Source of the DNA: Lentibacter algarum
GTDB lineage: Bacteria > Pseudomonadota > Alphaproteobacteria > Rhodobacterales > Rhodobacteraceae
Length of the DNA: 64,000 nucleotides
NCBI RefSeq assembly: GCF_018860975.1
Contig: NZ_JAHKQI010000005.1
Coordinates: 620,001 to 684,000 of the forward strand
Reading direction: 5' to 3'
Below are positions 8,690 to 18,262 of this stretch, one piece after another. Below the pieces are notes generated by a model, which did not search any database, was not told where the DNA came from, and was given only the letters and a program-made list of their open reading frames with translations. The translations under genes and the position numbers were made by a program. The first letter of the stretch is position 1; each line of letters starts with the position of its first letter.

Positions 8690-8704
8690 TTAACCGCTTG
8701 TTAA
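8690..8704 (+). promoter_or_regulatory. Candidate CtrA box (TTAA-N7-TTAA)
   Basis: Two TTAA half-sites, 8690-8693 and 8701-8704, exactly seven bases apart, lie 24 bases before the lipoprotein start. This matches the full CtrA consensus spacing used in alphaproteobacteria. It is a short motif, so chance occurrence is possible. Confidence 0.35.
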
Positions 8705-8727
8705 GCATGTCGCGCCATCTTGAAAGC

Positions 8728-9126
8728 ATGAGATACATTGCCATTGCGTTAACCCTGCTCGCCGCCTGCGACACGCCGAGCCTCCCTTTTCGGGGGGCGC
8801 CGCTCAGCCGGATCGTGGTTGACGGTAGCAGTTTTGATATTCGTGTTCACGACAGGCGGGCAGAAGCAATCAGAACCAACTCGGAATGGGCTCCGCGGAT
8901 GTCAACCGTGGCGCCCCGCGCGGTTGCAGCTATCGAGCAAGCATCGGGCTGCACAGTCAAACGTTTGCGCGGGGATCAGGCGATGATAGTGGCTGACTTG
9001 AAATGCAAAGGACAGGACGTGCCACCAGCGCCGCAAAACTTGAGCTGTGACAGCAACGGAGCGCCGTACGAAGGCCTCGGCGGAGAAATGACCTACGATA
9101 TAAGCTGCTCGCTTACATCAGGCTAA
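8728..9126 (+). CDS. Putative small lipoprotein of unknown function
   Basis: 132 aa from the ATG at 8728, chosen because it gives MRYIAIALTLLAACDTPS, a lipoprotein signal with lipobox LAAC; an in-frame start ten codons upstream would place charged residues before it. The mature protein contains three further Cys residues (SGCTVK, DLKCKG, NLSCDS) and a fourth near the end (ISCSL), which could form disulfides in the periplasm. I recognise no family. It converges with the PBP gene, sharing a four-base overlap at their stops. Confidence 0.65.
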   Translation: MRYIAIALTLLAACDTPSLPFRGAPLSRIVVDGSSFDIRVHDRRAEAIRTNSEWAPRMSTVAPRAVAAIEQASGCTVKRLRGDQAMIVADLKCKGQDVPPAPQNLSCDSNGAPYEGLGGEMTYDISCSLTSG

Positions 9127-11363
9127 CGGCTTTCACGGTTGTCTTGCTCGCGTTTTTCGCGCTCCTGAACCTGCGCTGGTGTGCCGCCGGACGTGTCCGA
9201 GCTTTTGCCGCCAAAAATGCCTTCGAGCAGCCTGTCAATACCGGTGCTTGTCTGGGTGCTGTTTGACTGCGCAGCCTCGGCAGTCGCGGGCTGGCCTTCG
9301 CCGGGTTCTGGAGCACGCATCGGTAACACCCGTGACGGCAGGCCCTCGTGCGCGCGCTTCATCGCCACACGCCAGATTTCGGCAGGCAGGCCCGACCCAG
9401 TGACACCGGTGAGCGGGGTGTTGTCGTCATAGCCGATCCAGACACCGGCAACATAGTCGGCGGTGAAACCAATGAACCAAGCGTCCTTGGCCGATTGCGA
9501 TGTTCCGGTTTTTCCCGCGACATCACGCCCTTCAAGGGCCGCTTTTCGGCCTGTGCCCTCGGTGACAACTTTGTTCATCATCCAGGTGAGCTTTTCGGCT
9601 GCTTCTTGTTGGATGACCCGCTCGCCTATGCCGCCGGTCGCAGACATCAAAGGCTCGTTGTTGCCAAGCAGGCGGAGCTCGACAAGCCCGTAAGGAGCCA
9701 CAGCGCTGCCGCCATTCAGGATGCCGGCATAGGCGCCGGTAAGTTCAAGCAATGTCACTTCTGACGCGCCGAGGGCGATCGCAGGGCCGGGGGCCATTTT
9801 GGAGCCGATGCCAAACTCGGTTGCAACTTTGCGCACCACATCGAGGCCGACTTCATTCGCAAGCTTGACGGCGGGGATGTTGTAGGACTTTTCCAGTGCT
9901 TCGGTGAGCGTAACCTGACCGTGAAAGTTGCGATCGTAGTTCTTCGGGCAATACTCGCTCGAGCCGGGCACCTTGATGCAATACTCCGCATCTTCGATGA
10001 TATCGAGAGGTGAGCGCCCAACGTCGAGCGCGGCCGCGTAGACGAAGGGTTTGAACGACGAGCCGGGTTGACGCTTGGCTTGGGTTGCGCGGTTGAACTC
10101 TCCGGAAACCTTGGTTTTGCGCCCGCCGACAACGGCGCGCACGGCGCCGTCTGCCGACATGATCACAATTGCGGCCTGTGCCTTTGAGCCGGGCTTTAAC
10201 TTGGCGGCAAAGACTTCTTGCATCGCGGCCTCGGCGGCACGCTGCACGCGTTGGTCAAGCGTGGTGCGGATGATCACATCTTCCGTTGTGTTACGGGTGA
10301 AAAACTCCGGGCCTGTTGTCATAACCCAGTCGGCAAAGTAGCCTCCGGCCTTGGCCTGAGCGGCCTTTGAAAGCGTTGCAGGGTTGCCCTGAGCTTCACG
10401 CGCCTGAGCGTGCGAGAGGTAGTCTTGCTCTTCCATCAAACGCACGACTGTCGCGGCGCGGGCCTGCGAGCGCTCAAGGTTGTTTGTCGGCGCGTAGCGC
10501 GACGGGGCAACAAGAAGGCCGGCAAGCATAGCCGCTTCAGCCGGATCAACTTCGGCCGCCGATTTGCCAAAATAGCGTTGCGATGCTGCTTCAAAGCCAC
10601 GTGCACCGGCTCCGAGGAAGGCGCGGTTGATGTAAACTGTGAGGATTTCATTCTTGGTGTATTTGAACTCCATCGCCATCGCATAGACGGCTTCCTTGGC
10701 TTTTCGCCAGAGCGAGCCTTCGCGGCAGTCGGCTTCATAAGCGGTTTCATCTTTCCAACGGCTTGGATCAAACGGGGTGCCGAGACAGATGAGCTTTGCG
10801 GTTTGCTGGGTGAGCGTCGAGCCGCCGTGGCCAGAGAGCGGGCCGCGACCTTCGCTAAGGTTGATTTTTACGGCAGATGCTATGCCGCGGGGCGACAGGC
10901 CGAAGTGTCGGTAAAAGCGTTTGTCTTCGGTGGCGACAATGGCGTTTTTGAGGTGCGGTGAGACGCTGCTTGCCGTCACTGCACCGCCGAACTGGTCACC
11001 GCGCCAGGCAAAGACAGTGCCTTTGACATCAAGCAGTGTGACGGAGCCACGCGAGCGTCCGTCAAACAGTTGTTCGACGGGCGGCAGTGTATAGGAGACG
11101 TAACCAACGCTCAGCCCGAGAATGAGTATGCAGACAAGGCCCATACGCCAGCCAAAGGCCCAGAGGATTTTGAACGGCCAGATGAGAAGGCCATATAGAA
11201 CGCGGCGAATTATCCCGCGTTGTGCCTTGGGCTTGGTGGCCTTGCGCTTGGCTGGTTTGCGCTTTTTGGCAACCGGCTTTTTAGCGGCCGCACTTTTCTT
11301 GGCGGGTTTCTTTGGAAAGCGGCGCTCGGCGACAAGCGGCTTTTTGCGTCCTGAATTACTCAT
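9123..11363 (-). CDS. Bifunctional penicillin-binding protein, class A (1A family)
   Basis: 746 aa from the ATG at 11363 (MSNSGRKKPLVAE); the reading frame is open upstream but that part is unlikely to be coding. A long Lys/Ala/Pro-rich cytoplasmic tail (1-50) precedes a membrane anchor (about 55-92). The glycosyltransferase domain shows catalytic Glu147 in ATEDKRFYRHFG and GGSTLTQQTAK (181-190). The transpeptidase domain shows Ser435-x-x-Lys438 (PGSSFKP), Ser493-Tyr-Asn and Lys618-Thr-Gly-Thr. It polymerises and cross-links peptidoglycan. The Gln/Ser/Glu-rich C-terminus is low complexity. All catalytic motifs are intact. Confidence 0.94.
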   Translation of the reverse strand: MSNSGRKKPLVAERRFPKKPAKKSAAAKKPVAKKRKPAKRKATKPKAQRGIIRRVLYGLLIWPFKILWAFGWRMGLVCILILGLSVGYVSYTLPPVEQLFDGRSRGSVTLLDVKGTVFAWRGDQFGGAVTASSVSPHLKNAIVATEDKRFYRHFGLSPRGIASAVKINLSEGRGPLSGHGGSTLTQQTAKLICLGTPFDPSRWKDETAYEADCREGSLWRKAKEAVYAMAMEFKYTKNEILTVYINRAFLGAGARGFEAASQRYFGKSAAEVDPAEAAMLAGLLVAPSRYAPTNNLERSQARAATVVRLMEEQDYLSHAQAREAQGNPATLSKAAQAKAGGYFADWVMTTGPEFFTRNTTEDVIIRTTLDQRVQRAAEAAMQEVFAAKLKPGSKAQAAIVIMSADGAVRAVVGGRKTKVSGEFNRATQAKRQPGSSFKPFVYAAALDVGRSPLDIIEDAEYCIKVPGSSEYCPKNYDRNFHGQVTLTEALEKSYNIPAVKLANEVGLDVVRKVATEFGIGSKMAPGPAIALGASEVTLLELTGAYAGILNGGSAVAPYGLVELRLLGNNEPLMSATGGIGERVIQQEAAEKLTWMMNKVVTEGTGRKAALEGRDVAGKTGTSQSAKDAWFIGFTADYVAGVWIGYDDNTPLTGVTGSGLPAEIWRVAMKRAHEGLPSRVLPMRAPEPGEGQPATAEAAQSNSTQTSTGIDRLLEGIFGGKSSDTSGGTPAQVQEREKREQDNRESR

Positions 11364-11587
11364 TATCTGGCCCTGCTCGGAGCTTGTTGTTGCGTGACCA
11401 TAACCGCTGGAAGCGGAAATGTAGAGGGGAAAGAACCGCAGTTTTGCGCGTGTTTGTGCAGTTTTTGATGGAAACCAACACAATTTCGCAGGACAGGTGC
11501 GACAGCCTGAATTCACCGAGGTAGATTAACCTAAATGCTCATCTCCTGCATGGCCGAATCGCGCGTGTATATGCTAGTTGTTGTGGC

Positions 11588-13423
11588 ATGCCTGAGATCA
11601 CCCCCCATATAAGCCAATCACCGCCGGTGATCCGCCAGCTTGACGACGCCGCAATCAACCGCATCGCTGCTGGCGAAGTCGTTGAGCGGCCTGCTTCAGC
11701 AGTGAAAGAGCTGGTTGAAAACGCGATCGACGCCGGCGCACGGCGCATCAGAATTGATGTGGCTGACGGCGGAAAGACGCTGATCAGAGTGACAGATGAT
11801 GGCTGCGGCATGAGCCCTGAGGATTTGCCCTTGGCGCTGTCACGTCACGCGACATCAAAAATTGACGGCTCTGATTTGCTTAACATTCATACCTTTGGTT
11901 TTCGCGGTGAGGCATTGCCGTCGCTCGGCGCTGTCGGCCGCCTCGGTATCACCAGCCGTGCGGAAGGCCACGCGGCAGCGATGATAGAGGTGAGCGGCAG
12001 TCAGGTGGGCGCTGTTAAGCCAGCGGCGGGCGCGCAAGGCACGCGTGTTGAGTTGCGAGATATCTTCTATGCCACACCTGCGCGGCTAAAGTTCATGCGC
12101 TCTGATCGCGCCGAGATGCAGGCGATCTCCGATGTCGTCAAGCGGCTTGCGATGGCGGAACCCTACGTTGCCTTCACGCTCAGCGATGTGTCAGGCGGCG
12201 GTGAAGGCCGGGTAAAGTTCCGCACCGAGGCCGAAAGCGGCGATATGTTTTCGGCGTTGCACGGCCGCTTGGGGCAGGTGATGGGCCGCGACTTTGCTGA
12301 CAACGCCTTGGCGATTGACGCGACCCGCGAAGAGATCAGGTTGACAGGCTATGCGGCCTTGCCGACATATTCGCGCGGCAGTGCCGTGGCGCAGTTCTTT
12401 TTTGTCAATGACAGGCCCGTCCGCGACAAGCTGCTGATCGGCGCCTTGCGCGGCGCTTACTCCGACTTTCTCAGCCGCGACAGGCACCCCGCTGTTGCGC
12501 TGTTTGTAACCTGTGCTCCGACACTGGTTGACGTAAATGTTCACCCTGCGAAATCAGAAGTGCGCTTTCGGGATCCGGCGATGGTGCGTGGGCTGATTGT
12601 GAGTGCTCTTAAACATGCGCTGGCCGAGGCGGGGCATAGGGCGTCGTCGACTGTGGCGGACGCGGCTTTGGGGGCGATGCGGCCCGAGTTTAGCGAGCCG
12701 CGGGTGTACCAGATGGACCGCCCGGGTTCGGGCGCTAGACACGCAGCCTATCAAGCGCAAGCGCCCGGTTTTGCCGATATGGCGAGCGACTACTCGGCGC
12801 GGGTTGAGGCAACGCCTGTCGTTGATGAACTGGATGTTGAGGGCCTGCCGCTGGGAGCCGCGCGCGGGCAGGTGCATGAGAATTACATCGTCGCACAAAC
12901 GCAGAACGGCATGGTGATTGTTGACCAGCACGCCGCCCACGAGCGGCTGGTTTACGAGCGACTCAAGCGCCAGATGTCAGAGAACGGTGTGCGTGCGCAG
13001 GCGCTTTTGATCCCTGAGATCGTGAGTATGAGCGAAGGCGATTGCGCGTTGTTGCTTGAAGCTGCGGGCGACCTTGCGCAACTTGGTTTGACACTTGAGC
13101 CCTTTGGCGGCGGCGCCGTGGCAGTGCGTGAAACTCCGGCGATCTTGGGTGAGGTCAACGCCGAAGCGATGTTACGTGATATCGTAGATGAACTCACCGA
13201 CGGTGGCACGACAAGCACGGTGAAGGACAAGCTGGAAGCGGTGCTTTCACGGGTGGCTTGTCACGGCTCGATACGCTCCGGACGCCGGATGCGCGCCGAA
13301 GAGATGAACGCATTGCTGCGCGAGATGGAAGCAACACCGCACTCGGGCCAGTGCAACCACGGGCGACCGACATATATTGAGCTGAAACTCAGCGACATCG
13401 AAAGGCTGTTTGGCAGAACATGA
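11588..13423 (+). CDS. mutL: DNA mismatch repair protein MutL (endonuclease type)
   Basis: 611 aa. The N-terminal GHKL ATPase motifs are clear ([20 protein letters not shown], then [20 protein letters not shown]). The C-terminal domain contains [12 protein letters not shown], the DQHA-x2-E-x4-E metal site of endonuclease-competent MutL, plus [11 protein letters not shown] and GQCNHGRPT. This is the expected form in bacteria that lack MutH, where MutL itself nicks the new strand. It overlaps rmuC by four bases. Confidence 0.96.
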   Translation: MPEITPHISQSPPVIRQLDDAAINRIAAGEVVERPASAVKELVENAIDAGARRIRIDVADGGKTLIRVTDDGCGMSPEDLPLALSRHATSKIDGSDLLNIHTFGFRGEALPSLGAVGRLGITSRAEGHAAAMIEVSGSQVGAVKPAAGAQGTRVELRDIFYATPARLKFMRSDRAEMQAISDVVKRLAMAEPYVAFTLSDVSGGGEGRVKFRTEAESGDMFSALHGRLGQVMGRDFADNALAIDATREEIRLTGYAALPTYSRGSAVAQFFFVNDRPVRDKLLIGALRGAYSDFLSRDRHPAVALFVTCAPTLVDVNVHPAKSEVRFRDPAMVRGLIVSALKHALAEAGHRASSTVADAALGAMRPEFSEPRVYQMDRPGSGARHAAYQAQAPGFADMASDYSARVEATPVVDELDVEGLPLGAARGQVHENYIVAQTQNGMVIVDQHAAHERLVYERLKRQMSENGVRAQALLIPEIVSMSEGDCALLLEAAGDLAQLGLTLEPFGGGAVAVRETPAILGEVNAEAMLRDIVDELTDGGTTSTVKDKLEAVLSRVACHGSIRSGRRMRAEEMNALLREMEATPHSGQCNHGRPTYIELKLSDIERLFGRT

Positions 13424-14574
13424 TCGAACTAGCGGGATATCAGATTAGTGAAATGAGCTTGCTTGTGACGGGGGCTGTGCTGATTGCGCTGCTGTTCCTG
13501 ATGCTGTTTTTGGGCATGCGCGCGGCGGCCCGTTCGGCCAGCATGACCGAACCTCTGGTGCACCAGATCGGCAACCTCGGTGCGCGGGTGCAACAGCTTT
13601 CAGACGGACAGCAACAGCTCGCTGGCGGGCTAACACATGTGAGCGAAGCGCAGGCTGCGTCGCAAGCCAACATGCTGCAACTGATGGAAAAACGCCTTGC
13701 CGATGTGAGCGGCAAGATGAACGAGAACCTTGTTGGATCAGCGCAGCGAACGGCTAAATCTCTTGGAGAATTGCAACAGAGACTGGTGGCGATCGACAAG
13801 GCACAGGACAATATCACCAAGCTGTCGGGTGACGTTTTGAGCCTGCAGGATATCTTGAGCAACAAGCAAACGCGCGGGGCGTTCGGGGAGATCCAGCTCA
13901 ATGATATTGTCACCAAAGCCCTGCCGAGCGACGCCTACAAGTTGCAGGCCACGCTGAGCAACGGCAAGCGTGCTGACTGCCTGGTGCATTTGCCAAATCC
14001 GCCCGGGCCAATTGTGATTGATGCGAAGTTTCCGCTGGAAGCCTATGAGGCGCTGCGCCGTGCCGAGAACGACTGGCAAGTGAACGAAGCGGCGAAGATG
14101 CTACGCGTGTCTATCAAGAAGCACATCAAGGATATCAGTGAGAAGTATATTCTTGATGGGGAAACCGCTGACGGCGCGTTGATGTTTTTGCCTTCCGAGG
14201 CGATCTATGCAGAACTTCACGCCAACTTCCCCGAGTTGGTGCGCGAGGGCTTTTCTGCGCGGGTCTGGATCGTTTCGCCGACGACCTGCATGGCGACACT
14301 CAATACCATGCGGGCGATCTTGAAGGATGCTCGGATGCGAGAACAGGCAGGGGCGATCAGGCGCGAGTTGGGCCTATTGTTTGGTGACGTTGAGCGGTTG
14401 AGCACACGGGTTGAAAACCTTGATCGGCACTTTGGGCAGGCCTCAAAAGACATCGCTGATATCAAAATTTCGGCAGATAAAGCCGGGCGCAGATCAAGAC
14501 GGCTTGATAACTTTGATTTTGAAGAGCTTGCGCCTGATGATCCGACGATTGTCCCCCTCAAAGCACCAGAGTGA
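13420..14574 (+). CDS. rmuC: DNA recombination protein RmuC
   Basis: 384 aa. An N-terminal membrane anchor ([20 protein letters not shown]), a coiled coil (about 35-125) and the RmuC core ([20 protein letters not shown], then [17 protein letters not shown] and [12 protein letters not shown]), which resembles a restriction-endonuclease-fold nuclease. RmuC limits recombination between inverted repeats. The start overlaps the mutL stop (ATGA), so repair functions are co-expressed. Confidence 0.93.
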   Translation: MIELAGYQISEMSLLVTGAVLIALLFLMLFLGMRAAARSASMTEPLVHQIGNLGARVQQLSDGQQQLAGGLTHVSEAQAASQANMLQLMEKRLADVSGKMNENLVGSAQRTAKSLGELQQRLVAIDKAQDNITKLSGDVLSLQDILSNKQTRGAFGEIQLNDIVTKALPSDAYKLQATLSNGKRADCLVHLPNPPGPIVIDAKFPLEAYEALRRAENDWQVNEAAKMLRVSIKKHIKDISEKYILDGETADGALMFLPSEAIYAELHANFPELVREGFSARVWIVSPTTCMATLNTMRAILKDARMREQAGAIRRELGLLFGDVERLSTRVENLDRHFGQASKDIADIKISADKAGRRSRRLDNFDFEELAPDDPTIVPLKAPE

Positions 14575-14659
14575 CCACAAACGCTTGCTTGCGCCAGATC
14601 AAGGCGCGGGATTAAGATAGCTGTGCAGACTTGTCTTATGTGCGAACTGGAGGCTGGAA

Positions 14660-14986
14660 ATGCTCAACATAAGTATCAACAAAATTGCTCAGATTGTTCT
14701 GATGTCTCGGGAAATGGGACGTGCCCAAGCGGAATTGTCGGGGTTTTTTGAAACCCTCACTGACGAGGAACTCACCGATCTCGTCGCCGTTATGTGGATC
14801 GGACGTGGTAGTTTTGAAGCCGAGGAACTGGTTGAGGCGCGGGCCTTGGCCATAGCGGAAGCGACAACACCGACGCCCGACTACTTGATGGGCACGCCGC
14901 ATTTGTCAGACCATTTAGAGAACGGTCTTGAGGCTCTTGGCCTTTCTGCTTCGGACGATGAAGATGATCTTATTCGTGGTGGCTAG
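14660..14986 (+). CDS. DUF3775 family protein
   Basis: 108 aa, function unknown. The pattern LNISINKIAQIVLMSREM, then LTDEELTDLVAVMWIGRGSF and TPDYLMGTPHLSDHLENGLE, matches my recollection of DUF3775, a small alphaproteobacterial family. It contains no signal peptide or membrane segment and ends in an acidic tail (SDDEDDLI). A ribosome-binding site (ACTGGAGG) precedes the ATG. It lies 85 bases after rmuC and is followed by the hairpin repeat. Confidence 0.75.
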   Translation: MLNISINKIAQIVLMSREMGRAQAELSGFFETLTDEELTDLVAVMWIGRGSFEAEELVEARALAIAEATTPTPDYLMGTPHLSDHLENGLEALGLSASDDEDDLIRGG

Positions 14987-14990
14987 TTTC

Positions 14991-15056
14991 GAATTTTGCT
15001 TTGCAAAATCCGACGAACCGGGGGCTTTGCCCCCGGGCCCCCAGGATATTTAGACC
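14991..15056. repeat. Double-hairpin intergenic repeat (Rhodobacterales-type)
   Basis: Two perfect hairpins with 3-base loops in succession: ATTTTGC/GCAAAAT (14993-14999, 15003-15009) and CCGGGGGC/GCCCCCGG (15018-15025, 15029-15036), then a tail CCCCCAGGATATTTAGACCA. I recall very similar GGGGGCTCTGCCCCC...ATTT...CCAAGAA sequences scattered through Rhodobacterales intergenic regions. It lies between convergent genes (DUF3775 protein and saccharopine reductase) and may act as a terminator or mRNA end stabiliser. Confidence 0.6.
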
Positions 15057-15079
15057 AAGAAAAAGGTATGTCTGGTCAC

Positions 15080-16222
15080 TCAGCCCAGATGATCGACGAT
15101 TTGCAGGTGTTGAGCGAGGGTGTCGACTTCTTTAAGCCAGTCCTGCACGAGCTTTGGATCGTGCGGTGCGGCATGGACACCAGCGGGAATAGCGCGGTTA
15201 GCCACGGCTTCTACGGCCAGTGCAACAGGGTTTGAGACAAGGCGCGCCATTGCCGTTCCACGCGCGTCGCCCCATGCGTCCATCACGTAGGTTTTGTGAT
15301 AGGTTGGCACGCCGTCTTTCTCGCATTTGAGAGCGACGAACATCACCACGCGGTCAGGCTCACCTTCGTCATAGGCGTTGTCGCGCCAGAAACCACTCGA
15401 CATTTCTTCCAAACGGGCTTCGCCTTCGGGGCCTTTGAGGGTTTCGATCTCGGCGAAAACATCACTCCAAGCGTCTTTCCAGCCATTGAGGCGAAGAGTG
15501 CCGCGCACAAACTCTTTGACGCGCCAGCTGTTTTCAAAGCGGTAGTCTTGCATAAACGGCAGGCTGTCACGGTTTGGGTAAACCTCAAAGCTCTCGGGTG
15601 TTGGTAGGGGCGCGTCATAGGTGCTGATCGCGTCCCACGGGCGGCTGACATTGAGTTCGGTGTAGTTTTTGATCGATTTTGATGGCGAGCGCAGGGCCTT
15701 GAGCACCCCAAGCGGTGACCAGCTGAACTTGTAGCGGAAGGGGTTTGGCTCTTTGGGAATGCCGCCGCAATAACTGACGAACGAGATGTCGTTGTTTGCG
15801 TCATAGCCTGAGGAGGCGCGGTAGTCGGCAACAAGGTAATGTGCCATCAAATGGTCGATGCCCGGGTCAAGGCCGACTTCATTGACACATGCCACACCAG
15901 CATCGAGCGCGGCGGCATCAAGCGCGCGCATTTCAGGGGCGATGTAGCTTGAGCTGACGAAATTGGCCTGCTTGCTTATGCACATTTCGGCAAGGGGCAC
16001 GTGCCAATCACCCGGCAGCATCGAGACCACGATATCGCCCATTTGAGTGGCGTTTGTAATGGCGTCCATTTCAAAGGCGCGGATGTCTTTGGCGATGTCG
16101 CCGACGGCTTCTTCAGCCTTGGCCACTGTACGGTTCCAGACCACAACGTCATGGCCGTTCTCGATCAGCCTACGCAGGCCGGGGATTGCTGAGAGGCCTG
16201 TGCCGCACCAGTGAATTGTCAT
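15080..16222 (-). CDS. Saccharopine dehydrogenase, glutamate-forming (LYS9-like)
   Basis: 380 aa member of the saccharopine dehydrogenase/reductase family. A Rossmann nucleotide-binding start (HWCGTGLSAIPGLRRLIENG, then HDVVVWNRT), the signature NEVGLDPGIDHLMAHYLV and SYCGGIPKEPNPFRYKFSWS are those of the enzyme that splits saccharopine to glutamate and aminoadipate semialdehyde. With the lysine-forming saccharopine dehydrogenase two genes upstream it completes the first two steps of lysine catabolism. It starts 12 bases after the SemiSWEET gene. Confidence 0.9.
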   Translation of the reverse strand: MTIHWCGTGLSAIPGLRRLIENGHDVVVWNRTVAKAEEAVGDIAKDIRAFEMDAITNATQMGDIVVSMLPGDWHVPLAEMCISKQANFVSSSYIAPEMRALDAAALDAGVACVNEVGLDPGIDHLMAHYLVADYRASSGYDANNDISFVSYCGGIPKEPNPFRYKFSWSPLGVLKALRSPSKSIKNYTELNVSRPWDAISTYDAPLPTPESFEVYPNRDSLPFMQDYRFENSWRVKEFVRGTLRLNGWKDAWSDVFAEIETLKGPEGEARLEEMSSGFWRDNAYDEGEPDRVVMFVALKCEKDGVPTYHKTYVMDAWGDARGTAMARLVSNPVALAVEAVANRAIPAGVHAAPHDPKLVQDWLKEVDTLAQHLQIVDHLG

Positions 16223-16234
16223 GATATGAGTTTC

Positions 16235-16489
16235 CTATTTGTATTTCAGTTTGGCTGCGACAATAACGGCGACTGCGGTTGCAGCACAGACATTTGCGAC
16301 AATAATCGGCCAGTCTCCGATCATGATGCCGTAGAGCAACCAGAGTGAGACCGTGGTGAAAAAGAGCAGGTTAGAAGCCAGCGAGATGCCTGAAGTGTCG
16401 CGGGTGCTCCATGCTTTCCAAGCCTGCGGAACCCAGCATATCGTTCCAAGAGTTGCTGCGACATAGCCGATGTAAACTGAAGGGATCAT
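16235..16489 (-). CDS. SemiSWEET-type (PQ-loop) small transporter
   Basis: 84 aa with three membrane helices, the size of bacterial SemiSWEET half-transporters that work as dimers. The PQ motif is in WVPQAWKAW on the first helix. The ATG at 16489 overlaps the stop of the upstream saccharopine dehydrogenase (ATGA), which fixes the start; a longer in-frame extension would overlap that gene by 45 bases. Known SemiSWEETs move sugars and related PQ-loop proteins move amino acids. Its position between two lysine-catabolism genes suggests a substrate linked to lysine or saccharopine, but this is inference. Confidence 0.85.
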   Translation of the reverse strand: MIPSVYIGYVAATLGTICWVPQAWKAWSTRDTSGISLASNLLFFTTVSLWLLYGIMIGDWPIIVANVCAATAVAVIVAAKLKYK

Positions 16490-17532
16490 AGCTTTGCAAC
16501 ATGGGTGTGAAACTCGGCCCCGGCGCGCGCCCAAACTCCGCTTGTGAGGGATTGCAGGGTGAGCAAAGACGGCAAGAGTTGTGCCGCGAAGTCCTGTGAA
16601 CTTTCGACAGGGAGCATCGACGGCAGGTTATCGATCGCCATCACGTCAAGCGGCGGGCTATCATGAACGCGAACCACAGGTGCGTCCCATGTCGTTGCTT
16701 CCGAGTAGACAGGCACAGGGTTGTAGTCACTGTCAGGGTCGCAAGCGACATCGCCTATCGCGGTAAGTTTGCGCGCGGCCTCCTTGGCTGAAAGTGGTAC
16801 AAACTGCGGAGTTCCTGGACGCGCAAGGATGCAGTTGATGAAAATGTCATGTGTGAGGATCTCGGGGAAAGGGCCGCCGCTTTTGGTCTCGGCCATGTCC
16901 CATTTGGTGACAGCAACGCCCATCGCTTCAAGCATATCCGACGCACCTGTGCCAACACGGCCAAGCGCACCGATGACGATCGCTGTGGGGCGTTTGGCGG
17001 GCATTTGTGCGGCGAGTTCGGTGAGCAAAGCGTCCTTGCCGGGGTAAGCGCCGACGGGTGGGCAGAGCGCCTGCGACTGTTGGGCGACCCAGGCCTTGAG
17101 CGTTACAGCAGCCCCGGCGAAACCGGCCCAGTAACCGAAGGCAGCAACACGGCGGCCCGTTTCATCAACTAGATACTCGAGGTCATAGAGCGTGCCGCCG
17201 CCAGCTTTGAACCGCTCTAAAAGCGCTTTACCAGAGAACTGCCCTTTGTAGGCATGGCCAAACATGATGTGACGGTGTGGCAGCGATGTGCCATCATCGG
17301 GCAGTTCCTTGAGCCCGAAGATGATCGCATCAAGCGGCGCATCAGGCCAGCTGTTTTCAGGCGCAATGCTGGCTCCCGCGTCGATGTATCCTTGCAGGCC
17401 GATCGCACGCACCGAGCTTTCTTCAACGGTCAGCTTGATGCCTGCGTCGATCAAGGCCTTGGCGCCTTCGGGGGTCAGGCCGGTGCGCTCTTCATGTTCG
17501 CGCTGCTCGGAGCGTAGCCAGAGATGTGTCAT
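16486..17532 (-). CDS. Saccharopine dehydrogenase, L-lysine-forming (LYS1-like)
   Basis: 348 aa. The N-terminal half contains FGLKELPDDGTSLPHRHIMF followed by GHAYKGQ, which holds the catalytic Lys and His of the LYS1/alanine-dehydrogenase-like fold. A dinucleotide-binding segment follows (AIVIGALGRVGTGASDMLEA). The reaction joins lysine and 2-oxoglutarate into saccharopine in the catabolic direction. The fungal-type enzyme is seen in several marine alphaproteobacteria. It is coupled to the SemiSWEET gene and starts 12 bases after the histidine-phosphatase gene. Confidence 0.9.
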   Translation of the reverse strand: MTHLWLRSEQREHEERTGLTPEGAKALIDAGIKLTVEESSVRAIGLQGYIDAGASIAPENSWPDAPLDAIIFGLKELPDDGTSLPHRHIMFGHAYKGQFSGKALLERFKAGGGTLYDLEYLVDETGRRVAAFGYWAGFAGAAVTLKAWVAQQSQALCPPVGAYPGKDALLTELAAQMPAKRPTAIVIGALGRVGTGASDMLEAMGVAVTKWDMAETKSGGPFPEILTHDIFINCILARPGTPQFVPLSAKEAARKLTAIGDVACDPDSDYNPVPVYSEATTWDAPVVRVHDSPPLDVMAIDNLPSMLPVESSQDFAAQLLPSLLTLQSLTSGVWARAGAEFHTHVAKL

Positions 17533-17544
17533 GTCAAAATCCTG

Positions 17545-18195
17545 TCAAACAAAGGTGCGGGCGTGTTCGCGGCCCGGGGTGTCGAGGTGTGGAGTGGCGT
17601 TGAAACTGCCCAGCATCAGCGTGTCATGCACATACTCGAGCCGGTGCATTGATGAGTTCATCACTTGGAGCATGATCTTGGCCATCGCAATATCGTTGAG
17701 GTGCAAGACATGCCGCAGGATCGTGCCAATGACGCCGCCGGATGTGACCAAAAGAATGCGCCCGTGGCCCGCACCAAGCTCGTCGATAAGGCCGGTGGTG
17801 CGCTTGTGAAAATCGGCAAATGTTTCGGGAACGCCAGTTACGGTGCCGGCTGCCCAGTGCTTGATCATCAGCGGAAGATGCGCGGCGAACTCGGTTGGCT
17901 CATTGGGGGTTGGCACGCCATGTTCAGCCTCGAGCGCGGCGGCCATGGCAAAATATTGCAACTCGTCCAGACGTGCGTCAACTTTTGTGTCGCCATAGCC
18001 CATGCTGGCGGCGGTTTCTTTTTGGCGGCGCAAAGTGCCTGTTATTACGTGGTCAAAATGCGGGTTGGTGCCCTGCATATGTTCGCCAAGCCAGCGTGCC
18101 TGCTCATGCCCGAGATCAGAGAGTTTATCGTAACTGGCTTCGTCGGTGGCATGGCTGTTGGCTTGCCCGTGTCGGACTAGAATCAGTTCTGCCAT
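17545..18195 (-). CDS. Histidine-phosphatase-fold (phosphoglycerate-mutase-like) protein
   Basis: 216 aa. The N-terminal RHG motif (ELILVRHGQANS) and the GTLRRQKETA segment identify the branch-1 histidine phosphatase fold. The position that normally supplies the second catalytic His (VxHGG) reads LLVTSGGVIGTIL, so the His appears to be Ser. Related proteins with this change may exist, and activity cannot be assumed. It is the first gene of the saccharopine operon (12 bases before the LYS1-like gene), but its substrate is unknown. Confidence 0.82.
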   Translation of the reverse strand: MAELILVRHGQANSHATDEASYDKLSDLGHEQARWLGEHMQGTNPHFDHVITGTLRRQKETAASMGYGDTKVDARLDELQYFAMAAALEAEHGVPTPNEPTEFAAHLPLMIKHWAAGTVTGVPETFADFHKRTTGLIDELGAGHGRILLVTSGGVIGTILRHVLHLNDIAMAKIMLQVMNSSMHRLEYVHDTLMLGSFNATPHLDTPGREHARTFV

Positions 18196-18262
18196 GCTGC
18201 CCTCGTTTGTTTGCGTTTCGCGGCAGGTTAGCCTGAGGTTGCGGCAGGTTAAAGAGGTTGTG

